A stretch of DNA of 64,000 nucleotides from Mycobacteriales bacterium (GTDB lineage Bacteria > Actinomycetota > Actinomycetes > JAFAQI01 > DASSKL01), in assembly GCA_035690485.1 (NCBI GenBank), contig DASSKL010000066.1:30560-94559 (forward strand), read 5' to 3'. The notes beneath the pieces were generated by a model. The model worked only from the letters and a program-made list of their open reading frames with translations, did not search any database and was not told the origin of the DNA. Of the stretch, positions 36,192-44,700 are shown one piece after another. Position 1 is the stretch's first letter. Each line of letters begins with the position of its first letter. The translations under genes were made by a program, and so were the position numbers.

Positions 36192-36539
36192 CTACTGCTC
36201 GCCCTGCGGTGGCAGCCCGCCGACGTGCGGCGTGTCGACGCCGAGCGCTCCCAGCTTGGCAGCGCCGCCCGGCGAGCCCAGCGGCGCGTCCCGGCCGGGG
36301 AGCGTCTCGGCGAAGAACCGGGCGTTGTCCTCGGTGTAGATCGACCACTTCGCCGGCAGGTCGTCCTCGTAGTAGATCGCCTCGACCGGGCAGACTGGCT
36401 CGCATGCGCCGCAGTCGACGCACTCGTCCGGGTGGATGTAGAGCGCGCGCTCACCCTCGTAGATGCAGTCGACCGGGCACTCCTCCACACAGGCGCGGTC
36501 GAGTACGTCGACGCAGGGTTCGGCGATCACGTAGGTCAC
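36192..36539 (-). CDS. fdxA: 7Fe-8S ferredoxin
   Basis: A 115-residue ferredoxin of the actinobacterial FdxA/FdxC type. The first cluster region (CVDVLDRACVEECPVDCIY) has the spacing of a 3Fe-4S site and the second (CVDCGACEPVCPVEAIY) a canonical 4Fe-4S CxxCxxCxxxCP. The C-terminal tail is the usual extension. It carries electrons to P450s or other reductases. In mycobacteria fdxA belongs to hypoxia regulons; the neighbours here fit such a setting. Confidence 0.93.
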   Translation of the reverse strand: MTYVIAEPCVDVLDRACVEECPVDCIYEGERALYIHPDECVDCGACEPVCPVEAIYYEDDLPAKWSIYTEDNARFFAETLPGRDAPLGSPGGAAKLGALGVDTPHVGGLPPQGEQ

Positions 36540-36758
36540 GGCGAAGTCCTCTCACGAGCGAGCGGCCCGGTCTGCGGGGCGAGACGCGACGGGGTCGGGG
36601 TATCTCGAGAACATTGTTACAGCAGGTGTTGGTAAAAACAAGAGGCCCGATGACCGACGCGGCAATGGGACGGAGGCTGTTCGCTGAGCGCGCCGGCGGC
36701 GTTACGGTGAGGATCAGCGGCGCGAACACCCGGTTGGTGCCCTGAGTCACCACCATGG

Positions 36759-38798
36759 GTGCCGATGTTCGATCTGATCCGGTTCGGTCTCACCGACACC
36801 TTCGAGCTCAGCGCCGTACTGCCCGAGGTTACGGCCGGCGCGCCGAGTCTGGAAGACGCTGCGGCGCGGGTCGTTCGCTTCTTCTACGACAACGTCCTGG
36901 ACAAGGAGACCGGAGAGCGCTCGCTGGCCGTTGTCCGCTGTTTCCTGGCGCGGCCCTTCGAGCGACTTCCGGCCACCTTGCAGGATCTCGCCGTGACGGC
37001 CTCGCCGGCGTCCACACCACACCCCCGGCAGCTCTGCCTGACGCTGCTGGCGGCGGCCGGCGACGAGCAGGCGGCGCACGACGACCGAATGACGCGGGAG
37101 CGCACCACGATCGTGCTGCCGAGCGCGGCGGCAGACGCGTTCACGCCGATGGTGGCCGAGGTCGCCCAACGGCTTCATCGCGGTGAGGCCGAGGGGGGAG
37201 TGCTGCGCCGGGTGGCGCCGAGCTACGCCGTCGGCCTCGTGTCGGACGCGCGGGACGACAGGGTGCTGTCCGGCTGGTCTGGCGTGGTCGTCGCCTATGG
37301 CATCCGCAGCATTCTGACGCTCACCGCGCGGTTGAGCCCGGACACGCATCTCACGGTCGCGCTCGACTCGAAGGTGGCGATCCCGGAACGTACGGCGGAT
37401 GCCTTCGCGGCCGTCGGCATCGGGTTGAAGTTGGCGATGCTGCCGCACGTGGGCACGGGTGCTCTCGCAGGCGATCGGGGTCGTCCGCAGCCCGGTTCGG
37501 CCGGCGAAGAGGCGATGCTTCGAGTGCAGAACGAGACGTTGCACGAGTTGCTTCGCGTGCGCCACGAGGTGGCTCTCGACCAGTCCGGCGAGTTGCAGCG
37601 TGCGCTGGAACTCGCCGAGCAGCGAGCCGCAGAGCTCGCGATTTCCCAGGCGGCGCTCGCGGGTAGTGAAGCGCGCGCGTCAGCGATTGTCGGAGCCGCG
37701 CTCGACGCCGTCGTGGTGATGGACGCCGGCGGCCGGGTGGTGGAGTGGAATCCGGCGGCCGAGGCCACGTTCGGCTACCCGCGCCACGAGGCGGTGGGCG
37801 AGCTGGTGGCCGACTTGGTGGTGCCGGATGCCCTACGGTCCAGACACACCAAAGGGCTGGAGAACTATCTCGCGACGGGCGAAGGTCCGCTGATCGGCCA
37901 GCGCGTCGAGATCACCGCGATGCACCGCGACGGCGGGCTGTTACCGGTCGAGCTGACGATCACTCCCGTTCAGGGCGGCGGCGGCGGTCCGGTGTTCACG
38001 GCGTTCATCCGTGACATCACCGAGCGGCGCGAGCGGCAGGCGGAGCTCGTCGAGAGCCGGGAGAACTTCGCCCACATTGCCCGGACCCTGCAGCGGAGTC
38101 TGCTGCCCGCCGCCCTGCCGCAGGTCGCGGGCCTCGAGCTGGGCGCGGTCTTCCACCCCTCGAGGGCCGGCAGCGACGTGGGCGGCGACTTCTACGACGT
38201 CTTTCGGCTCGGCCGCACCGACTTGATGCTCACCCTGGGCGACGTGTGCGGGAAGGGTGCCGAGGCGGCAGCGATCACCGCCATCGCCCGTCACACCGTG
38301 CGCGCCGTCGCGCCGGACCTGCGCCATCCGAGCGTGATCCTGCGGCGGTTGAACGACGCGCTGGCCGACCACGACATCGGTGAACGCTTCTTGTCCATCG
38401 TGACGGCACGGGCCGTGCCGATCGTGCGCGGCCTGCGGCTGTCCGTGTGCTGCGCCGGACACGCCCAACCGATGGTCGTGCGGGCCGGTGGTGACATCGA
38501 ACGGGTAGGGGTCCCAGGCGACCTGCTTGGCCTTTTCCCGGAGGTCCGGCTGTTCGAGGAAACCGTGCAGCTGGCCCGCGGAGACACCTTCGTCGTCTTC
38601 ACCGACGGCGTCACGGAAGCGATGCGGCAGTACGAGGAGTTCGGCGAGCACGGGCTCGCCCAAGCGCTACTGGAGACCCGTCACCGCTCAGCGACCGAGA
38701 TCGTCAACCACGTCCTCGACGAGGTGCTCGCCTTCGGCGGGGAGCAGTCCCGAGACGACATCGCCGTCCTCGCCATCCGCGCGGTCGACGGAGGCTAG
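36759..38798 (+). CDS. PAS-containing SpoIIE/PP2C-type phosphatase
   Basis: A protein of about 680 residues in three parts: an N-terminal domain of about 210 residues I do not recognise, a coiled coil (ELQRALELAEQRAAELAISQA), a PAS domain (SAIVGAALDAVVVMDAGGRV ... FIRDITERRERQ), and a SpoIIE phosphatase domain with metal-binding aspartates in VGGDFYDVF, LGDVCGKGAEA, FTDGVTEAM and SRDDIAVLA. Such proteins dephosphorylate anti-sigma-factor antagonists. Start is uncertain (GTG 36759 or ATG 36765). Its stop directly abuts the convergent KaiC-like gene. Confidence 0.88.
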   Translation: MPMFDLIRFGLTDTFELSAVLPEVTAGAPSLEDAAARVVRFFYDNVLDKETGERSLAVVRCFLARPFERLPATLQDLAVTASPASTPHPRQLCLTLLAAAGDEQAAHDDRMTRERTTIVLPSAAADAFTPMVAEVAQRLHRGEAEGGVLRRVAPSYAVGLVSDARDDRVLSGWSGVVVAYGIRSILTLTARLSPDTHLTVALDSKVAIPERTADAFAAVGIGLKLAMLPHVGTGALAGDRGRPQPGSAGEEAMLRVQNETLHELLRVRHEVALDQSGELQRALELAEQRAAELAISQAALAGSEARASAIVGAALDAVVVMDAGGRVVEWNPAAEATFGYPRHEAVGELVADLVVPDALRSRHTKGLENYLATGEGPLIGQRVEITAMHRDGGLLPVELTITPVQGGGGGPVFTAFIRDITERRERQAELVESRENFAHIARTLQRSLLPAALPQVAGLELGAVFHPSRAGSDVGGDFYDVFRLGRTDLMLTLGDVCGKGAEAAAITAIARHTVRAVAPDLRHPSVILRRLNDALADHDIGERFLSIVTARAVPIVRGLRLSVCCAGHAQPMVVRAGGDIERVGVPGDLLGLFPEVRLFEETVQLARGDTFVVFTDGVTEAMRQYEEFGEHGLAQALLETRHRSATEIVNHVLDEVLAFGGEQSRDDIAVLAIRAVDGG

Positions 38799-40193
38799 TC
38801 AGTCGACGTTCTGCTGCTCGCCGAACGTCTCTCCGACGACGATGCCTTCGTTGCTGATCGTGTACTGCCGGATCTCCGGCTCGTGCAGGCTGGCCCTGGT
38901 CTTCAACACGGTCACGGCGCGTTTCACCTGCGACTGTCCACGCAGGAACTGCAGCAGCACCACGTTGTCACTCATGTTGGAGATGCCGGTCTCTGACAGC
39001 CGGGAGAGGTGGAACAGGTCCGGCACCTCCATGGTCATGTAGACGCTGATGCCACGGTGAGAGCAGCGCTGCACGAACGAGTACACGTACTCGCGGAAGC
39101 GGACGTGGTCGGGCGAGGCGAATGAGAGGTCGCCGAGGCTGTCGACCATGAGCCGGCGCACACCCTCGCGCTCGGCCCGCTCGAGGACGTCGTGGACCCA
39201 CTCGTCGATGTAGAGGTCGACCGAGGAGCGGTAGTGCAGGCTGACGTTCGGGTCGTCCAGCGACCAGCCGAACCCGGCCGCCGTTCGAGCCAGCTGCACC
39301 GGGTTCTCCTGCAGGGTCGCGATTAGCCCGCGTTCGCCGGCGCGGGCGCCGGCGAAGATGAAGCTCAGTCCCATCACGGTCTTGCCGGCCCCGGACGGCC
39401 CCGCGACGAGGGTGGAGGAGCCGGGCCAGTAGCCGGTGCCGATCATCGAGTCCAGCGCCGGGATCCCGGAGGACTGCCGGGTGTCGTCCATCGCGTAGGA
39501 GTCACTGACCGGTAGGTCGGCGAGCCGCGGGAAGACGTCGAGCCCGTTGTCTGACAACCGGTAGCCGTGCCGGCCGGAGAGGAAGTCGCTGCCGCGCAGC
39601 TTCAGCACCTGCAGCATGCGCATCTGGCGTTCGCCCGACATCGTCGAGGACAACGAGATGATGGCGTCGGCAACGGCGAACTCCGGCTCCCGGCTGAGCT
39701 CGTCCGGTCCGTATTCGCCGACCCACAGCGAGGCGGCGCCGGTGGTGCTCAGCCGCGCCGCGAAGTCGTGGAGGAACCAGCGAAAGTCCCCGGGCTCGCG
39801 GGCGAACGCGTGCACCGCCTTGAAGCTGTCGATGACGACCAGCGCCGGCTTCCGTCTTGCGATGACAGCTTCGAGCTCTTCGACGAACGCCGGCAGCCCT
39901 CTCTCGTCCAGCAGCCCGCCGAGGTCTTCGTAGAACACCCAGTTGCCGACCGCCTCCTCGCTGAAGAACTTCAGCGTCCGGCCGTAGCGGAGGATCTTCT
40001 CCATCGGCTCCGAGACCGTGGACACATACAGCGCGGGCCGTTGACGGGTGGCGTTGGCGAAGACGAACTGCTGAGCGAGCAGGGTCTTTCCGGTGCCGGG
40101 CTCGCCCATGATCAAAGTGAGGGCGTCGTCCCAGAGCCCCCCGCCCAGCACCGCATCCAGCCGTGCGTGGCCGCTCGACAGCCGCCCTGACAT
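38799..40193 (-). CDS. KaiC-like RecA-family ATPase with two domains
   Basis: A 464-residue tandem RecA-type ATPase of the KaiC/RAD55 group. Domain 1 has Walker A GEPGTGKT (residues 30-37), a post-Walker glutamate in STVSEPMEK and Walker B ALVVIDSF. Domain 2 has GPSGAGKT, the glutamate in ATLQENP and RRLMVDSLGD. ATG 40193 has GAGAGG 7 bases upstream. No kaiA or kaiB is in the window, so it is not a canonical clock; homologues outside cyanobacteria are linked to signalling. It is convergent with a SpoIIE phosphatase and has a MerR-like operator upstream. Confidence 0.9.
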   Translation of the reverse strand: MSGRLSSGHARLDAVLGGGLWDDALTLIMGEPGTGKTLLAQQFVFANATRQRPALYVSTVSEPMEKILRYGRTLKFFSEEAVGNWVFYEDLGGLLDERGLPAFVEELEAVIARRKPALVVIDSFKAVHAFAREPGDFRWFLHDFAARLSTTGAASLWVGEYGPDELSREPEFAVADAIISLSSTMSGERQMRMLQVLKLRGSDFLSGRHGYRLSDNGLDVFPRLADLPVSDSYAMDDTRQSSGIPALDSMIGTGYWPGSSTLVAGPSGAGKTVMGLSFIFAGARAGERGLIATLQENPVQLARTAAGFGWSLDDPNVSLHYRSSVDLYIDEWVHDVLERAEREGVRRLMVDSLGDLSFASPDHVRFREYVYSFVQRCSHRGISVYMTMEVPDLFHLSRLSETGISNMSDNVVLLQFLRGQSQVKRAVTVLKTRASLHEPEIRQYTISNEGIVVGETFGEQQNVD

Positions 40194-40236
40194 GACGCAT
40201 CCTCTCTGCGCCCGTGAGCAGGGCAACGTACGAACG

Positions 40237-40258
40237 ACCTGTAAGTGAGATTGCAGGT
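40237..40258. promoter_or_regulatory. Candidate MerR operator before the kaiC-like gene
   Basis: ACCTGTA, eight bases, TGCAGGT: 7-bp arms with one mismatch and total length 22. The same layout (7-8-7, half-site TGCARGT) occurs upstream of hsp20 at 41282-41303, with the merR gene between. It begins 44 bases before the kaiC-like start. Confidence 0.5.
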
Positions 40259-40407
40259 TGCCTACCACGTCATCGCTCGGAAAAACGCGGCGGCTCAACG
40301 GGAATGGATCACCTCGGCCGCGCGACGTCAAGTGGCGCCGGATGGCGCGCTCGTTGCCCGGCCGGCTTGTGCCGGTATATCAGCGCGCGAAGGATGGCGT
40401 GGGCTCG

Positions 40408-40722
40408 TCAGCCAGCTCGGCTGGTCCTGCGCAGGTCGGCGATTTCGGCCTTGAGTCGCGTGACCTCGGCTTGCAGCTCGAGGACCCGGCTTACCCCGGC
40501 GAGGGTGAGGCCCTCGTCGATGAGACCGCAAATGTGCGACACGCGATCGATGTCGTCGCGACTGTACCGACGTTGGTTGCCCTCCGAACGATCCGGCGTG
40601 ACGAGGTCGTGAGCCTCCAGCCGGCGAAGGAACGCCTGCTGCACGTCGAGCATGTCGGCTACTTGCCCGACGGTGAAGATCGGTCGAGTCGGGTCGTCAA
40701 ACAGTGAAGTCACGGCATCCAC
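40408..40722 (-). CDS. MerR-family regulator (HspR-like)
   Basis: A 104-residue DNA-binding protein with an N-terminal MerR helix-turn-helix and wing (FTVGQVADMLDVQQAFLRRL, then GNQRRYSRDDIDRVSHI) and a C-terminal coiled coil (SRVLELQAEVTRLKAEIADLR). It has no metal-binding cysteines, as in HspR, which represses heat-shock genes. It lies 64 bases downstream of hsp20 on the same strand, and matching inverted repeats precede both hsp20 and the kaiC-like gene. Confidence 0.88.
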   Translation of the reverse strand: MDAVTSLFDDPTRPIFTVGQVADMLDVQQAFLRRLEAHDLVTPDRSEGNQRRYSRDDIDRVSHICGLIDEGLTLAGVSRVLELQAEVTRLKAEIADLRRTSRAG

Positions 40723-40786
40723 CCACGTCTAGGTGCGGTGGGGCGGCGGCGTGGGTGCTCGCGGCGCCGCCCCACCGCGTCCTCGA

Positions 40787-41212
40787 TCAGCTCTCGATCT
40801 GGGCGTGCTTGCCCCCGACGCTCACCTCGATGCGGCGCGGCTTGGCCTTCTCGGCCAGGGGCAGGTGCACGGCCAGCACACCGTCGACGTAGTCGGCGGT
40901 GACGGCTTCCGCGTCGACCCAGTCCGGGACGCGCAGCCGGCGGCTGATCGTGCCGTCGAACCGCTCCTGGATCAACAGGTGATCGCTCTCGCCGTAGTTG
41001 CTTCGGCGCTCGGCACTGATGGTCAGCACATGGTTCTCGAACGTCAGCCCGATCTTGTCGCCGGCGACCCCGGGCAGGTCGACGCTGACGACCAGCTCAT
41101 CGGCCCGGCGAATGACGTCCATCGGCATCCCGGCGCCGTCGACGCCGCCGAAGGCGCGCTGGGTCAGGCGATCGAACTCCGCGACGAACGGGTCGACCCT
41201 CTCGAGCAGCAT
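40787..41212 (-). CDS. Small heat-shock protein (Hsp20/alpha-crystallin)
   Basis: A 141-residue Hsp20. The alpha-crystallin domain spans about residues 35-130 (VIRRADELVVSVDLPGVAGD ... HVLTISAERR ... RRLRVPDWVDAEAVTADYVDGVLAVHLP), including the glycine-valine-leucine motif of the last strand. It is an ATP-independent holdase chaperone. AGGAGG precedes ATG 41212. It is probably co-transcribed with the downstream merR gene. Confidence 0.93.
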   Translation of the reverse strand: MLLERVDPFVAEFDRLTQRAFGGVDGAGMPMDVIRRADELVVSVDLPGVAGDKIGLTFENHVLTISAERRSNYGESDHLLIQERFDGTISRRLRVPDWVDAEAVTADYVDGVLAVHLPLAEKAKPRRIEVSVGGKHAQIES

Positions 41213-41281
41213 GAGGCACCTCCTAGTGCTGATGCCGGCCGCTTGCCGGCCGGCGCTAACCTGATAGTCAAAGGCTAGCAA

Positions 41282-41303
41282 ACTTACAAACAAAGATGCA
41301 AGT
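41282..41303. promoter_or_regulatory. Candidate MerR operator before hsp20
   Basis: ACTTACA, eight bases, TGCAAGT: 7-bp arms with one mismatch, the same geometry as the site at 40237-40258. It lies in an AT-rich stretch 70 bases upstream of the hsp20 start, together with a nearby CTTGAGT (41303-41309), which is the half-site of HspR-type HAIR elements. Confidence 0.5.
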
Positions 41304-41342
41304 CTTGAGTCAGCAACACTTCGACGGCGGTGCCGCCTTTGG

Positions 41343-41741
41343 TCAGTTGCCCAGGTCGAGCTCGAACCAGACGGCCTTACCTTCGTCGGTTCCCTCGACG
41401 CCCCAACGGTCGGCGACTGCGGCAACGATGCGAAGGCCGCGTCCGTGCTCAGAGTCGGGTGCGACCGTCTTCGGCCCCTCGGGGAGCCGTATGTCGTGGT
41501 CGAGAACTGCGACATGCAGGTGCCCGGTCGGGCGGGCGGCGACAAGAGTCGCGCGGCTTCGGCCGTGGATGACCGCGTTGGTGACCAGCTCGCTCACGAG
41601 CAAAGCAGCCTTCTCGCACACGTCATCCCCGAGCTCTGCGGCGACGCAGAACTCTCGGATGAACTTGCGGGCCTGTCTGGCCGATGTGCGCTCGGCGGGC
41701 AGGGCGACGGTTGCCCGGAGGCTGAAGTCTTCGTACGCCAC
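41343..41741 (-). CDS. HATPase_c_2 anti-sigma-type serine kinase
   Basis: A 132-residue GHKL ATPase domain of the RsbW/SpoIIAB type: LLVSELVTNAVIHG (N box) and HGRGLRIVAAVADRWGV (G2 box) are clear. Such proteins bind sigma factors or phosphorylate STAS antagonists and are countered by SpoIIE phosphatases, several of which are in this window. GTG 41741 has AAGGAGG 9 bases upstream. No STAS partner is adjacent. Confidence 0.85.
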   Translation of the reverse strand: MAYEDFSLRATVALPAERTSARQARKFIREFCVAAELGDDVCEKAALLVSELVTNAVIHGRSRATLVAARPTGHLHVAVLDHDIRLPEGPKTVAPDSEHGRGLRIVAAVADRWGVEGTDEGKAVWFELDLGN

Positions 41742-41873
41742 GCCCACCACCCTCCTTAGGGGTCGCCCCGCCCGAGGCATCAGGTAAGCCAGACTTTGCT
41801 GTGCTGGTACCCCGAGACACATCTGATCGAAACGGGCGGATCGGGCCTCGCGGCACTCCAGCGGATCGCAGCG

Positions 41874-42668
41874 CTAGGCCCCCGGCGACCGCGGTGGCGC
41901 CAGATCCGCGATGGACGCCGTCACGCGCCAGGGCTGGTAAGGGAAGCGGGGGACGTCCGGCTCGGTCGTGACCCCGGTGAACACCAGCACGGTGTGCATG
42001 CCGGCCTCGATTCCGGCGACGATGTCCGTGTCCATCCGATCGCCGATCATGACGGTAGCCTCGGAGTGCGCGCCGAGCGCGTTGAGCGCGCTGCGCATCA
42101 TCAGCGGGTTGGGCTTGCCGACGAAGTACGGCTGCACGCCGGTGGCGGCACTGATCAGGGCCGCGACCGAGCCCGTGGCCGGTGACAGCCCGTCGGCGGC
42201 CGGGCCGGTCGGGTCGGGGTTGGTGGCGATGAAGCGTGCACCGCCGAGGATCAGCCGGATCGCCCGCGTGATGGCGTCGAAGCTGTAGGCCCGGGTCTCG
42301 CCGAGGACGACGTAGTCGGGGTTGATCTCGGACAGTGCGTAGCCGACCTCGTGCAAGGCGGTGGTGAGCCCGGCCTCGCCCACGACGTACGCCGACCCGT
42401 GCGGCCGTTGACTGTGCAGGAACTGGGCGGTCGCCAGAGCAGAGGTCCACAGTGCCTCCGTCGCTACCCTCAGGCCGGCCTGCTCCAGACGGGCTTGCAG
42501 GTCTCGCCGGGTGTACAGCGAGTTGTTGGTCAGCACGAGGAACGGGGTACCGGCCGCCTGCAGGGCATCGAGGAATTCAGCCGCGCCCGGGATCGGGCGC
42601 CCGCCGTGCACCAGCACCCCGTCCATGTCCATCAGGACGGCGTGGGCGTCGAAGTCACCGATCCGCAT
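41874..42668 (-). CDS. HAD-IIA (NagD-like) phosphatase
   Basis: A 264-residue HAD hydrolase. Motif I is [12 protein letters not shown] with both aspartates, motif II VLTNNS, the type IIA cap follows, then motif III lysine in [10 protein letters not shown] and motif [12 protein letters not shown]. It resembles NagD/phosphoglycolate or UMP phosphatases. It lies between a switch kinase and the phosphate-response genes but nothing ties it to either. Confidence 0.9.
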   Translation of the reverse strand: MRIGDFDAHAVLMDMDGVLVHGGRPIPGAAEFLDALQAAGTPFLVLTNNSLYTRRDLQARLEQAGLRVATEALWTSALATAQFLHSQRPHGSAYVVGEAGLTTALHEVGYALSEINPDYVVLGETRAYSFDAITRAIRLILGGARFIATNPDPTGPAADGLSPATGSVAALISAATGVQPYFVGKPNPLMMRSALNALGAHSEATVMIGDRMDTDIVAGIEAGMHTVLVFTGVTTEPDVPRFPYQPWRVTASIADLAPPRSPGA

Positions 42669-42770
42669 GTCGTCCTAGTCCTGCGCGACGCTGACTGCTC
42701 TCATGCCCTCAGCCTGCACGACGAAGGTGACCGCCGGGTTACGGCACGTTGGCCGGACGGTGAACCCGGG

Positions 42771-43454
42771 TCAGGCTTCGAGCTTGTAGCCGAGCCCGCG
42801 CACCGTCTGCAGCAACTGCGGCCGCGCCGGGTCTGCCTCTATCTTGCTGCGCAGCCGCTTGACGTGGACGTCGAGAGTCTTGGTGTCGCCGACGTAGTTG
42901 GGACCCCACACCCGGTCGATGATCTGCTCGCGAGTGAGCACCCGGCCGGGGTTGCGCAGAAAGAACTCGAGAAGCTCGAACTCCTTCAGAGGCAAGGAAA
43001 CCGGGTGGTCCTCGACGGTGACGATGTGCCGGTCGATGTCCATGCGCAGCGGCCCGGCGGCCAGAACACCCGAGTCGGGCGCGCCGGCATGTTCCCGGTT
43101 TCGCCGCAGCACCGCCCGAATGCGCGCGGTGAGCTCGCGCGCGGAGAACGGCTTGGTGACATAGTCATCAGCGCCGAGCTCGAGACCGACGACCTTGTCG
43201 GTCTCGCTGTCGCGGGCGGTCAACATGATGATCGGTACGTCGGACCGCTGCCGCAGCGCGCGGCACACCTCGGTGCCCGGCAGGTCGGGCAACATGAGAT
43301 CCAGCAGCACGAGGTCGACGCCTCCGTGGTCGAAGGCGGCGAGGCCGTCCGGACCGGTGCGGGCCACGTCGACGTGGAACCCCTCCTTGGCGAGCATGTA
43401 GGACAGCGCGTCGGCGAAGGATTCTTCGTCCTCGATGACGAGCAGGCGGGTCAT
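42771..43454 (-). CDS. regX3: Phosphate-response regulator RegX3
   Basis: A 227-residue OmpR/PhoB-type regulator: receiver domain with D9, phospho-acceptor D52 (LVLLDLMLPD) and the conserved lysine in VTKPFSARE, followed by a winged helix (LPLKEFELLEFFLRNPGRVL ... VDVHVKRLRSKIE-like). ATG 43454 overlaps the SenX3 stop. In mycobacteria and streptomycetes this pair activates pst and phoA-type genes under phosphate limitation. Two PHO-box arrays nearby are its likely targets. Confidence 0.93.
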   Translation of the reverse strand: MTRLLVIEDEESFADALSYMLAKEGFHVDVARTGPDGLAAFDHGGVDLVLLDLMLPDLPGTEVCRALRQRSDVPIIMLTARDSETDKVVGLELGADDYVTKPFSARELTARIRAVLRRNREHAGAPDSGVLAAGPLRMDIDRHIVTVEDHPVSLPLKEFELLEFFLRNPGRVLTREQIIDRVWGPNYVGDTKTLDVHVKRLRSKIEADPARPQLLQTVRGLGYKLEA

Positions 43455-44563
43455 GACGTGCTCCGCAGCTCGGGGTCGGCGACCGGCAGGCTCAGCGTAA
43501 ACGTCGAACCGTGACCCGGCTTGCTCCACACCGCAACCTGGCCGCCGTGATTGGCGGCGATGTGCTTGACGATGGCCAGGCCTAGTCCGGTGCCGCCGGT
43601 GGCCCTCGACCGGGCGGGGTCGGCCCGGTAGAACCGCTCGAAGACGCGGTCCAGGTCGGCCTCCTCGATGCCGATGCCCTCGTCCTTGACCACGAGGTCG
43701 ACGTGGGTCGGCTCGCCCGCCGGACGAGGGCGCACGGTGATGCCGACCGACGTGCCCTCGGGGCTGTAGGCGATCGCGTTGTCGAGCAGGTTGACGACCG
43801 CGGTGACCAGCTGTTCGCGGTTGCCCCGGACGGGTGGCAGCGCGGCCACGTCGGGGCGGACGTCGATCTGCTTGGCTGACGCGGCCAGCCGGGTCCGATC
43901 CAGTGCTTCGGCGACGACGGAGGCGAGCCCGACCGGTTGCGGCTCGGCGACGTCGTCGGCGGTTTCCAGCCGGGAGAGCTGGATGAGCTCGGCGACCAGC
44001 TTCGACAGCCGGGTGGCTTCGTGCTGCATCCGTGCGGCGAAGCGCTGGACGGCAGCCGGGTCGTCGGTGGCGTCTTGCAGTGCCTCGGCCAGCAGCGACA
44101 GCGCGCCGACGGGGGTCTTCAGCTCATGACTGACGTTGGCGAGGAAGTCGCGGCGCATGTCGGCGACCCGCCGAGCCTCGGTGACGTCTTCGACGATCAG
44201 GATCACGTGGCGGCCGTCGTCGATCGGGGTCGCCCGGGCGGCCACCGCTGTCGGCTCGCGGGGCAGCCAGCCGTGCAAGAGGCGCACCTCGGTCTCGGCC
44301 GCAGCCCCGGAGCGGCGGGCCTCGCGCACCAGCGCGCGTAGCTGGGGGAGGGCCAGCTCATCGCCGCGCACCAGCCCCATCGCCCGGCCGGCCGCGTTGC
44401 ACACGACCACGCGTTCGGCCCTGTCGACGACCAGCGCTCCGACGTGCAGAACCGACAGGGCGTCGGCGGCGAGCTGCGGCTCGTCGGACGGTGCCGCCGG
44501 GTCGGCAACGGTCACGCCGGCCGGGGCGCGTCCCCGGCGCCGGCGACGCAGTGCGATCACCAC
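43451..44563 (-). CDS. senX3: Phosphate-sensing histidine kinase SenX3
   Basis: A 370-residue kinase with a PAS domain (ALSVLHVGALVVDRAERVVV), the HisKA phospho-acceptor FLANVSHELKTPVGAL and an HATPase domain (NLLDNAIAYS; KDEGIGIEEADLDRVFERFYR; GGTGLGLAIVKHIA). The usual pair of N-terminal transmembrane helices is absent: the N-terminus is RRRRRGRAP then straight into PAS. GTG 44563 is chosen because a longer start at 44644 would run through the PHO-box array. It is translated with regX3. Confidence 0.9.
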   Translation of the reverse strand: MVIALRRRRRGRAPAGVTVADPAAPSDEPQLAADALSVLHVGALVVDRAERVVVCNAAGRAMGLVRGDELALPQLRALVREARRSGAAAETEVRLLHGWLPREPTAVAARATPIDDGRHVILIVEDVTEARRVADMRRDFLANVSHELKTPVGALSLLAEALQDATDDPAAVQRFAARMQHEATRLSKLVAELIQLSRLETADDVAEPQPVGLASVVAEALDRTRLAASAKQIDVRPDVAALPPVRGNREQLVTAVVNLLDNAIAYSPEGTSVGITVRPRPAGEPTHVDLVVKDEGIGIEEADLDRVFERFYRADPARSRATGGTGLGLAIVKHIAANHGGQVAVWSKPGHGSTFTLSLPVADPELRSTS

Positions 44564-44592
44564 ACCTCGATCGTAGGAAGCGAACCCGCCCG

Positions 44593-44636
44593 GTTGACCG
44601 GACGTTGGCCGATCGTTTGCCAGTCGTTCACCCGAC
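44593..44636. promoter_or_regulatory. Four-unit PHO box between senX3 and phoU
   Basis: Four consecutive 11-base direct repeats: GTTGACCGGAC, GTTGGCCGATC, GTTTGCCAGTC, GTTCACCCGAC. Each begins GTTNNCC. Direct 11-base repeats of GTTCACC type are the binding units of PhoP/RegX3 regulators. The array sits between divergent senX3 and phoU, where it can control both. Confidence 0.75.
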
Positions 44637-44700
44637 GGCAGCACGCCGGACGATCACGGTGGCTACCGTGGCGGCAACCGAGTAGGGAGCGGGGCCGAGC

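Noticed and set aside
33104..36539. DosR-type palindromes before the hemerythrin, AhpD-like and ferredoxin genes
   Set aside because: I looked for the GGGAC-N-GTCCC pattern and found no good match.
38799..40193. A circadian kaiABC locus
   Set aside because: Only a KaiC-like ATPase is present; no kaiA or kaiB and no clock output kinase are nearby.
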